Below are positions 23,119-32,931 of a stretch of 64,000 nt of DNA, one piece after another. Position 1 is the first letter of the stretch, and each line of letters starts with the position of its first letter. The notes beneath the pieces are model-generated. The model was not told where the DNA came from. It did no database searches and was given only the letters and a program-made list of their open reading frames with translations. The translations under genes were made by a program, and so were the position numbers. The stretch is from Pelomyxa schiedti (lineage: Eukaryota; Evosea; Pelobiontida; Pelomyxidae): contig JAHLWZ010000793.1 of NCBI GenBank assembly GCA_020536535.1, positions 62,001 to 126,000 on the forward strand. The letters are read 5' to 3'.

Positions 23119-26100
23119 ATGTCAACCAAACACCACACCAGCAGCGCAGCGGCCCCTAGATCTAGAAAGGCCAACAGGTCACCCTCCCCATCGTCGTCCT
23201 CGCGCTCGGCGTCCAAGTCGTCGGCGTCTTCGTCGTCATCGCCCGGCGCCAGGGCCTCTCGGCGCAAGCCCGTCGTCGCCACGCCGCCCGCCAAGCACCG
23301 CGCCCCGCCCGTGAGCGCCGCCGCCGCAGCGGCTACGACGACGACGACGAGGACGCCGACGCGCCGGTCGCGGTCGCGCTCCCGCTCCCACTCGCGCAGC
23401 CCCTCCCCGTCGTCCACGAAGAGCTCGTCCTCGTCCCGCCCCCGGCGCTCGCCCTCCCCCTCGTCTTCGTCGCGGTCTTCCTCCGAGCCAAGGAAGGCGC
23501 GAGGCAAAGCCACAGCGGCAGCTCCTACTAGCACCCCACACCGCACGCACGAGAGGGAGGGCCACGCGGCGCATGGTAGTAGTCGGCCGGTGGAGAGGGA
23601 CAGGGACAGGGATAGGGACAGAGACAGAGACAGGGAGAGAGAGAGGGAGAGGGAAAGAGAACTGATGCAGCAGCAGCAGCAGCAGCAGCACGAGAGGCCG
23701 CGTCATAGGGGTGAGCCAGACAAAACCAGTGACAGGGAGCACTACCGGCCACACAACCTGCCGGTGGAATCCGCGCACAGGCATGTTGAGCGCCACGTCA
23801 GCACCAGGGTGGATAGGGAGCACGGCGGCAGAGCAACGCCGGCGGTGACGCCTCCACCGGTTCCGCCTTCGGCGAGCTCTCCTGCCCTCAAGTCAAGCAG
23901 TGCTGCTGCTTCTACTTCTACTTCTCCTGCCCTCAAGTCGGCTGCTGCTTCAACTTCTCCTTCCATCAACAAAAGTGCCGCCGTTAGTTCGGCGCAGTTG
24001 CAACACCATTCATCCCATCGAAAAGGTGCCCCAGAGGTGGGCTCGTCATCTAAGCTTGCTATATCTGAAGAAGTGCCTAAAATAGTACCCAAGAAGTCAT
24101 CGGTAAAAATCCTTTCTTGTTTTTCCCAGTAAGAAAATTACAGAGTAAGAGGAAGCATCCCGCTTTACATGAAGCCGTTTTGGAGTGTGTACTCTGGAGA
24201 AATTGTTTTTTTTTTTAATTTGGTGCACCCAATAGAGGAACAGATCAAGTGTTGGAGGTGCTTCAATCTTCTGATGTTAACACCAGATCCCCAGTAGATT
24301 CTTCCACTGCTCTTCACGTTGCTGCCGGAACAGGTTATATAATAGACGCGCACTGAGTGGGCATTTCTTATCCATTATAGGATCTCGTTCTATCGTGAAA
24401 ATACTTGTGGAGGCAGGAGCCATGATAGATCTTCAAGATGAGAATGACAACACTCCACTTCATGTCGCAATAGCGAACTCACATTCTAAAGTCGCAATCA
24501 TGCTACTACCTGTTTGCACTCAGGTTTGCTAGTATGATTGGTATTTTACTGTACTCATTTTGACAGAGAGTTATAAACAAAAGAAATGTGTATGGAGACA
24601 CTGCTCTCCACATTGCTGCAGCACAATCCCTTGTGGAAGTTGTAAAGGCTCTCTTAGACTCTTCGAGCAGTGCCAACCCTAATATGTATTATCCATACCT
24701 TCAGTTACAGCACACCTTTAACAGTGGTTGCAGTGCAAATGAAAAAGGCCTTACGCCATTACACGTTGCCATAGAAAAGAATAACACCCCTATTGTTCAA
24801 TTATTGCTTGCCGCAAAAGCAGATCCCAATGCGGGTTAGTCTCTGTTCTCACTCGCTCTTTTTTTTACTCCCACTCTAGTGGGACCTCAGCAGCAGTCCC
24901 CTCTTCACATGGCTGTGCACGATAAAGAGCGGTCAGATATCGTAGCACTGCTACTCAAAGTACGGGTTTTTACCGCTCCAAATCTCAATCTATAATAGAG
25001 CAAAGCCAACCCCCATGCCGTTGATGCAGATGGAAAAATTCCGCTTTTCTATGCCGTCCGACAACATTTTGATGTAAAATACTTATTGACACTGCTTCTT
25101 TCATCTTTCTTGTAGGGTATAACGAATCAGCTGACCCAGACTGAATTTTCTGGGGACATTTGTCTTGTCTATGAGATAAAACAACAAATGCTTATTGAAG
25201 AACACCACAAAAATCGCACGTTATCAACTGCAGATAGTACCGTTGCTCCAACCCTCACTGTGGCTACAGCTACAGCCACAGCTACAGCCACTACGACTGC
25301 AGCCACGACAACAACTTCTGCAACCCCAACCAAGGAAGCCAGTGAAGCACCTATTGATAGGTACGGTTTCTATGGACGTGGTGGAGATACCTCTCCAGCA
25401 GCCATAAAAAAAGAGCTGGAACGTGCTGTAAAATGGAACAAACTGATGAAGAACTGGGAAAAAGCAAAACCAAAAATTGTGTGTATCTATTTTAACAGCA
25501 GCTGCTTTATTCATTCCCTAAGGTACATGGGAGGTGCGTTAAAGGGATTCCTGATCGGTGTCGTGGAGAAGCATGGAAGTTACTAGCTGGTGTTCCAGAA
25601 ATCCGTGACAAGAACCCCACTATTTATAAAGTAATCTAGGCTCGGTTATACATCCATTTTAATGTGAGTATATTTGTTAGCTTCTGTTAGCTTCCCAACC
25701 CCCACCTCGTGTGGCCTCACAACTTGATCTTGATATCAAACGTGCCCATCTACAGCACGAAATGTTCCACCAGACTTTTGGCTCCGGGTATTCACCACTG
25801 AAACCTCAATTCAATAACTAAATAATTATTCAGGCAGATAACCCTATTCAACGTCTTGAGAGCGTACAGTGTTTATGACCCCGTTCTTGGTTACACACAG
25901 GTTTCCTTCTTTGTTCTTGTAGTTTTCCAACACTTTATGCAGGGAATGGCCGATATAGCAGGGTTTTTATTAATGTACATGACTGAGGAGGTACCGGTTC
26001 TCTCTCCTACATTCTCTAACCACTGTCTAGGATGCTTTTTGGATGCTTGTGCAGCTGATGAAAGACAAATATGGCTTGCGTGCAATGCTTTCAGAGGGGT

Positions 26101-26891
26101 TTCCTGGGCTGTACCGCGTTGGATATATTCAAGTATTTACTTGAAATTACCCTTGGTTTCCTCATTCCCTTCCAGGAACACATGCTACAAGAAACTTTCT
26201 CAGAGATGCAATCCTTTCTCAAGAAGAAGGGACTCACAGACTTCATTGCGCCTTACCTTATGGAATGGTTTTTCTTTTGTAGAAGAGTTAAGCATCAAAC
26301 AAACTCACTCTAGGTACATGCTAGCTTATCTGAGAATACTGCCGTTTGAGCTAACCCTTCGCGTTTTTGACGTCTTTCTATGTGAAGGCTACACATGGTT
26401 GTTCAGTGTAGCTCTGGGCATCTTCAAAATGTTTGCCAGTATGTCCTCCACCTAAATGACAGTGTCTAACTCCTTACAGAGGACATATTTGGTGAGAAGG
26501 ATGAATGCCTACTCCAACAAAAATTGAAAGACATTGGCAAATGCTTTGTGGATACACAAGTGGCGCCTACTATATTCGTCAAGTTCGCAGAGAAAAACAA
26601 ATGCAAATCGTCACATTTAATGCGGTTTGGTGCCGAATATGATGCCATCCAACAACAAAAGGAGAGGCTGAAGCCCGCTGCGGCTACCGCAACCGCCGCG
26701 TCCGCTCCAATCAAACTGTCACACAGTTCATCCACCACATCCCTTAAATCCGGCACCTCAACTACCGCATCCACATCCACATCAACATCCAAGACACACG
26801 CCGCCACACCATCTAACCTTGCTAAGAAGGTTCCTCTCCCTCACTCAGTAACATTCTGTTTAACTTGCATTCCTAGGGACGAGGAAACTGA
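23119..26891 (+). CDS. Ankyrin-repeat/TBC (Rab-GAP) fusion protein
   Basis: The N-terminal 330 residues are Ser/Arg/Pro-rich with RD/RE and poly-Q runs. Ankyrin repeats follow: KHPALHEAV, STALHVAAGTG, NDNTPLHVAIANSHSKVAI, GDTALHIAAAQSLVEVVKAL, GLTPLHVAIEKNNTPIVQLL, QSPLHMAVHDKERSDIVALL and GKIPLFYAVRQH. After a Thr/Ala linker comes a TBC domain: VHGRCVKGIPDRCRGEAWKL, LDLDIKRAH (arginine-finger motif), DPVLGYTQGMADIAGFLLMY (glutamine-finger motif), then MLSEGFPGLYRVGYIQEHML and LRVFDVFLCEGYTWLFSVAL. Both catalytic fingers are present, so Rab GTPase activation is likely. The end NLAKKGRGN at TGA 26889-26891 depends on a last intron; unspliced, the frame would run to 27135. Confidence 0.8.
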
Positions 26892-27163
26892 TTGTCTGTT
26901 TCTGCCATGTTACTTTTGTAAAAAAAAGAAAAAAATCTTCCCCACCTGGCCTCCAAGAAGTGAAAAAAATCAGTGTCGGATTGAGTCTTCAAAGGAATTC
27001 GTGGTTCAATTTTGTCATCAGAAAACCAAGCAAACCAACACCCAGTTCCGGGAGACAACGGGGAAGACACACAACCGGCGGGGAAATTGTGGGACAATCA
27101 AAAAGAAACCAAGGGACTTGATACAAACAAATTAAGCTTGAGAGTGTCAGTCTATAAGGGGGC

Positions 27164-28444
27164 TCAATACTGGCTTCTCTGGGGTTGCGGCGGTGGTTGC
27201 TGTTGTGTTGGCATTTGATTTTGGGGGAGGGATGGGTGGGTAGATATGGGGGGAATGCTGGTTGGACCCATGGGAATTTGGGGTTCTTGTTTTGGGTAGT
27301 GCTGTTGAGGTTGGTGTTGGTGCTGTGGCTGTGGCTGTGGCTGTGGCTGTGGCTGTGGCTGCTGTTGGTGTTGTGTGTTGGTTGCTGGGAGAGGAACTCT
27401 CTGTTGTGGAGGCTGCGGCGTTTGTTGGGGTGGCACCTGTTGTGGGTGGGAGTACTGTTGTGAATACTGGTACTGCGCCGGAACCATCATCGAGCTTGGA
27501 ATGGAGGCCATTGGCGGTGCTGAAGCTCCAAGTTGCCCCGTCATGCCTTGTGTAACCTCAGTTTTGTGTTTACTACTCTGACAATAATGTTTGAGACGAT
27601 TACAATTAAAACGGAAAGGTACCTTCTTAGATTTCTTATCCTTCTTTTTGTCCCTCTTGGTTTTTTCATGATGGCTTTTATGTGGTTTCTTTAGGTTTCA
27701 TTAGTTGGTAGTGAAAGGAAAAAGGAACACACGTGATGAGGAGGATCCGGTGCGTTAGGGCACGTTGATCTGTTGTGCCCGCGCTGATGGCAAATTCCGC
27801 AAGTTCCTGGCGTACCTGGTGTTCTTCCTCGTTGCTACATAATTTTAGGTGCAAAATAGAGCGTGAGAAATAGGAGAAACCTTTGGAGCCGAGGGCACAG
27901 GCTGCCCCGGGGAAGCAGAAGTTGCACTCACAGCGGGACCCACTACGCTCATGGTTTGAGGGGGTTGCCCCATCAAAAGCCCAGCACCAGGCATCATTCC
28001 GCCGCTCACACCCACGTGTGGCATCAGCATCGCCTGCTGTATCTGCTGCGGGGGAGGCAAGTGCGGGGGTGGGTTGTGCGGCCCGTGCTGGTGGTGCCCG
28101 TGCGGGTGCGGCTGCGGCAGCTGCGCCATCTGCTGCGCCTGCTGCTGGGACAGCTGAGGCTTTTGCTCCACATAATGCACCTGATGCGTCTGCTGTCCCA
28201 CCACCCCCGACTGCTGCTGCTGTTGCTGCTGCTGCAGCATAGACTGTTGTTGCTGCTGCTGCTGTGTCTGCGGTAGTGTTTGTGGTTGTGATTGTTGCTG
28301 CGGGGGTTGCTGCGTCTGCTGTTGTGTCTGCTGGTTGACATATTCGTTGCCGGGGTTAGAGGGGGCGCCGCCGACGACGTTGGGGGCCACGTTCGCAGCT
28401 GCACCACCCGACGCTGTAGCGATCGCAACTGTCGCCATTTGCAT
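27164..28444 (-). CDS. Gln-rich protein with CCHC zinc knuckle
   Basis: The ATG at 28444 (MQMATVAIATASGG) opens a long poly-Q/Pro/His exon. After an intron near 27890-27840 the next exon reads TPGTCGICHQRGHNRSTCPN, a CX2CX4HX4C zinc knuckle of the kind that binds single-stranded nucleic acid. A Lys-rich exon (HEKTKRDKKKDKKSKK) follows, then a Q/P-rich C-terminus with a run of Gln-Pro pairs ending QPQRSQY. The knuckle suggests an RNA-binding regulator; the rest is low complexity. The 316 bases upstream are very T-rich. Confidence 0.7.
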
Positions 28445-28760
28445 GTGATGATTGATGGGGGGGGAAAAAAGTGCCCTTGGTGGCTGTCCTTTTTTTTTTC
28501 TCTCTCTTTTTTTTAATTTTTTTTCCCTTTTCTTTGGGGTGTCTCCTCTAACAGCACCTCCTGGGCTTTATTTTCTCGTTCTCGGTTTTATTATTTTTTT
28601 GTTTGTTTCCAGTCATTTTTTCACCCCTTTCTCTTGGAACAATTTAATAAATAGTGCAACTGTTCAATTGGCCGACCGATTTAGACCCTTAAGAGATCTT
28701 CTCGTATCTCGTGCACTGTATCTTTTTTACCAAGATACAAAGCGGTGCTTCAGCATTGCA
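28445..28760. other. T-rich gap
   Basis: Between the start of the zinc-knuckle gene and the stop of ATE1, both on the minus strand. The plus strand is strongly T-rich from about 28490 to 28620, so the minus strand is A-rich. Probably promoter and 5' UTR of the zinc-knuckle gene; no ORF is supported. Confidence 0.4.
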
Positions 28761-31297
28761 CTAGCCAACTTGTATTCCCACAGAGCCACACAGAGCAGGA
28801 CCGCCAAGCAAAGCCCACCTCTGTAGTATCCCTAGCACCGCGTCCTGGTCTGATTTAGAAGCCCACAGGCTAGATACACCCCCAATGTCCCGTAAGACCC
28901 AGAATTGTCCACTGATCATCAGCGGCATGGAATCCACGATTTCCTGTATCTGCTCCATCGTTGGTGGTGGTTGGGCGGCCGGTGTTGTAGCTGTTGATGG
29001 TGGTGGGGGCGGCGGCGGTGCGGTGGTAGCGGAAGCTGATTGTGTTGTTGTTGCTGTTGGAAGGGGTGTGGTTGTTGTGGATTGCGGCATTGCGAGTGGT
29101 AGGGTGGATAGTTTAGTGTGGGGATCTCTATCTAGTGCTGCTAGGCAGGCCTTGTCAAGTGGTATCCATGTGTATTGGTCTGTAAGAAGTTCGGAAGGGT
29201 ACCAGTGCCTCTTATAGTTCATCTATTTGGTTGGTTAAGGGAGTCTGGAGATAATTTATGGAGGTACCTTGGAACATGTGTGGATGTAGAATACCTAGGA
29301 AATGGGTGCATCAGCGGAGGCAAAGAAAAAAAAAGGAAGTGAACCATGTGATAGTGCGGAACCATTGCGAGTCTGGCAAGCTCGATTTCCTGTAAAACCG
29401 AGACCACACCAAGTGATAGGTAAGATAGGTTCGGATCATAAAAGCTGCGCAATTATTAGTCTCGTTGTTTTCAGTAAATGAGCACACAAGTATACGGAAA
29501 GAAGGGCTTCAGTCAGGATGTCTATGACACATACACCGACAAGTACACCATCAATCCGCATGTGCCCATGGAATGAGCCAAGCCCCAAGGGATGACCAGC
29601 AGAGGGTCCTTCAGACACAAGGGGGCTAGGGAATGTCAATAGAACTTTAACGGAAGTGAAGCTCACCTATCACATAAGAACTCAGTGTAAGATTTCTCGT
29701 TAGTGTCTTTCTTGTGCACAGCAATTGAGTACCTTAGAAAATGTTACGCAGTGACAAGTTAATGTTGGGAGTGGCAACCTCCTGTACAGATCGAACTCTT
29801 CCTGTGTGAAGTGCGCTGGGTGTAATTGAAAGTCAAACTTGTGTACTGGTGGGACTGAAGGGAGGGCTGTAATAGCCTCTTGGAGTTTTTGACTAGATTT
29901 GGAACTCTTAGCACTCGAGCTGGTAAGGGTTACGGTACTTGTACTAGTTACTGTTGAAGGGATTCCCTTATGTGGGGTTGAACTAGTCGTTGTAGTAGCC
30001 GCAGAAGAAAGCTCCTTAGCCTCGGAGAGACTGATGTTGATGTGGCCACTAGGGGCTACACTTGCAGTATAAGGGGTCTCAGTAGAGGCCGGTATCTTCT
30101 GTAATATAATCTGTGCAACTTCGAAGGCAGACATGACAGGAGAATCGGAAGGTAGTGTAGTGCTGCTTGCAGCTTGTGACGGCTCTTTAGAAGCCTTCTT
30201 GATGTGTTTTGGAACAAGCATGGATGCGTACACAACCCCAATAGATGATGAGAGTTGGGAATGGGTTTCCCGTTGCTGTGAGGGTGTGTGGGACCGTAGA
30301 GTTATAGTAGGTAGCTTATGATGCCCCGGGAGTGGGGGAAGAAGGCCCGATTGCATTGCAGACTGTAATGCCGTTTGAATATCCCCCACAATGAGGGCAC
30401 TTAGGGCTTCGGGTATGGAATCAGTTGGGGAACTGATTTCTTTTGGTTTGAGAACCTTGGGTGGAGTTGTATTGGAAGCTGAGGGCAATGTTGGAGGCTG
30501 AGAAAGAGAAGGCGGCAAAGAATCTGCTTTCTTACTTACAGGGAATTTTCCATACTGAAGCCAATAGTGAAAGCGAGATTTCGCCCTGTTTTGTTTTTAA
30601 TAAAATATGCAACATGCTAACGCACCCCCTCTGAGATTTGGTAAGTTTGTGGGAAGCGACAATCAATCTTATTGCGTGCTGAGGGCAACAAACTTGGTCA
30701 TTCAAAGGTTTGTAAATATACCTTTGGAAAAGTGAGTAGATGCTGCAGATTGTTTTTACCTTCCAGAACGAGTCCATCCTCGATTGGCAAGGGCCATGTA
30801 GTCAGTGCACGTTAGAGTGACAGCATTGCCACCTAAATCTTTGTAAGTGAAGAGGAATAAGAAGCCACTTTCTTGCTCAGACCAAAAGAAATCCTGCCAG
30901 TCTGGGAAACCCCGCAATAACTGCAATACCCACCGTGCGTAGAAAAGAGTCTCACTATAGAATGAATACTTTGGAGGTGAATTGGTTCCAGGGGTTAGAA
31001 CGAACAAGGTCATGAGGTGGGGTTCCTTACTTTGGACTCACAGGAGTAGGCATGGCCACAGCGCCACCAGTGTTAGGCTTGATCCCAGTTAGCTCAGTAA
31101 CCCTCTCTACTGCCAATTGCACACAATCCGCGTCACCACCACTTTCACTGGCATCTACAACACAATTCAACAACACCTGGTTTGTTCATTTTAACAAAAA
31201 AGTACATGCAATATCACCCAAAAAAAACAAAACAAACACTCACCTCCTCTAGAAGAGATGCGTCCACAGTCGGAAATAACTCAACGAGGCGTTCCAT
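28761..31297 (-). CDS. ATE1: CUE domain fused to arginyl-tRNA-protein transferase (ATE1)
   Basis: ATE1 adds Arg to acidic N-termini and marks proteins for the N-degron pathway. The N-terminal region reads SIVRLFSTHGGYCSYCG (the ATE1 Cys-x-x-Cys motif), LTCTDYMALANRGWTRSGR and YIYKPLNDQVCCPQHAIR. A Ser/Thr-rich insertion of over 200 residues follows. The acyltransferase part shows FQLHPAHFTQEEFDLYRR, LGSFHGHMRIDGVLVGVCVI, DILTEALLSVYLYYDP and YLSLGVVSVLQEIELARLA, then KRHWYPSELLTDQYTWIPLD. A Pro/Ala/Thr-rich tail extends the C-terminus. In front and in frame is MERLVELFPTVDASLLEE joined to VLLNCVVDASESGGDADC, a CUE ubiquitin-binding domain. Nothing separates it from ATE1 except a short linker and an intron. 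I start at ATG 31297, but open coding-like sequence (to about 31470) suggests the true start is further upstream. Confidence 0.85.
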
Positions 31298-31554
31298 TCC
31301 TTGACTCCCTCGAGTACGTTGGAGTGGTTTTTGTTGTTGCTTTTGTTTCTGTTGCTGTCGCTGACGTTCTATGAAACGATTCACGTCGGGTTTCCTGACA
31401 CCTCCTTCCCTGCCGAAAAACCCAAAATCCCCAAACGCTGAGGGGACGTTACCCGTCTTCTGGGTCGCGAAAAGAAGGTTTAGGTTTTTTTAATTCAAAT
31501 TTATCTGTTTTCCCATGTTTAGATGTGATGATGAGAAAAGAAAGGCCACGTTGG

Positions 31555-32820
31555 TTACACAGAGGAAACTGCATGAACAGCCAAACGGGCGCAGGGAACA
31601 GTGATGGTGAGGAGAGAGCGTGCAGAGGCCGCGTGGATTACCTCAACGCAGTTGCCCTGACACTTTACCAACAATCCCCGGCTGGCATGCACAGTGCTAC
31701 CTGGGCTACCATCCCGGCTAAGCTCAATAACTTCGCTAGGGTGTGTCAGGTCGTTGCAGTCCCATATCTCAGCAATTTGGCCTGGCTTCTCTGTACAAAG
31801 GCAGAAGCGGGATTCATCCAGCTGGGTCATGTCGAGTTGGCTGTAGAGTACCTTTGTTGTGAGCCTCTGAAGCCTTCTGGCACCATCTTCGAGATAATAT
31901 ATCTCCATTGTATCAAATCCAAAGATCGTCTTGACCACCAAGCACCGCTCCCCGTTTTTCTTCCTCAATGCCATTGCTTGCCGCGCTACCTGGGATCCAA
32001 AGCTTGGAGGGGAACACGTCGTCATAGTCACCATCTCTAGGTCTTTCTTTGCATGGCTCTTGGCAACATCCACAACCACAAATACAAAGTAACTTTCCAT
32101 CTCGTCCACGTTCTGCTCAAAAATCACCATAAGCTCGTCCGGATCACTCGCGCTCATCTGCATAAAATACACCATGCTGGTACAATCCAGAACCGGAACC
32201 CTCACAGTCACTCTGGTATCCTCCGGCTTAACCTTCACATCATCCAATCTCTCAATTATAATCACCACCCCATCATCTTCTCCTTCCCCACTGCGCGTGT
32301 GAACCACCATCCACTTGGAATTCGCGGCTTGTTTGAGGTAGTTCTGGTACGTGGCCGTGTAACAAGGTACGACTTCGCCGGTGGCGGAATTTGTCAGCGT
32401 AAGCCGGTATTCACTTTCGGGGGAGTCACTGATAAACCATTTGTCAGCACCGAGCCACGTCCCATTATAGGGACTTGGATGATTCCCCGGGTATGCAAAC
32501 GGCTGGCGGGTGAGACTCATGAACAGCGGGGAAAAACCAAAACTGAGGATCCTGAAGTCCGGGAGGAGCTGGTGGGCTCCGGAACAGGCCAAGGACAGGA
32601 GGAATCTGGACTCAGACCGTACGACAAGGCGATTCCAGAGGGGTCCGCGGAGGAAATCCAACCACCACCGCGATTGTGGGTGCGTGGATAGAATGGCGCT
32701 GCGACTCCCGCATCGCGGGTGCGCCCCCATCGCCAACGCAATCATTTGTGACTGAATTGTGGGAACGCGGGCCGATACATCACACCACGCAGTGCCCTCT
32801 GGCGATTTAGTGGTCGACAT
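31555..32820 (-). CDS. Unknown intronless protein, possibly of an expanded family
   Basis: One uninterrupted ORF of 421 residues from ATG 32820 (MSTTKSPEGTAWCDVSARVP) to TAA at 31555. Most neighbours have many introns, so the lack of any is notable. Distinct segments include IALAMGAHPRCGSRSAILST, HPQSRWWLDFLRGPLWNRLV, LLPDFRILSFGFSPLF and KWMVVHTRSGEGEDDGVVII. The C-terminal half alternates short beta-like strands (TKVLYSQLDMTQLDESRFCL, GQIAEIWDCNDL), which could be a degenerate propeller. No family was recognised. Retrocopy origin or lateral transfer would explain the missing introns, but nothing here proves it. Confidence 0.7.
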   Translation of the reverse strand: MSTTKSPEGTAWCDVSARVPTIQSQMIALAMGAHPRCGSRSAILSTHPQSRWWLDFLRGPLWNRLVVRSESRFLLSLACSGAHQLLPDFRILSFGFSPLFMSLTRQPFAYPGNHPSPYNGTWLGADKWFISDSPESEYRLTLTNSATGEVVPCYTATYQNYLKQAANSKWMVVHTRSGEGEDDGVVIIIERLDDVKVKPEDTRVTVRVPVLDCTSMVYFMQMSASDPDELMVIFEQNVDEMESYFVFVVVDVAKSHAKKDLEMVTMTTCSPPSFGSQVARQAMALRKKNGERCLVVKTIFGFDTMEIYYLEDGARRLQRLTTKVLYSQLDMTQLDESRFCLCTEKPGQIAEIWDCNDLTHPSEVIELSRDGSPGSTVHASRGLLVKCQGNCVEVIHAASARSLLTITVPCARLAVHAVSSV

Positions 32821-32931
32821 CCTTTTTTCTTTGATTTTGTGCCAGTTTCTTAAACTTTTCTCGTTTGGAGAAAGCATCAAACTCATCAAAAAGAACTGAG
32901 AAAAATGCCAGACGAACCGGTGAGTTAGTTT

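Noticed and set aside
27185..27555. Plus-strand ORFs with Leu/Trp and Val/Gly repeats
   Set aside because: Antisense of the Gln-Pro repeats at the C-terminus of the zinc-knuckle protein.
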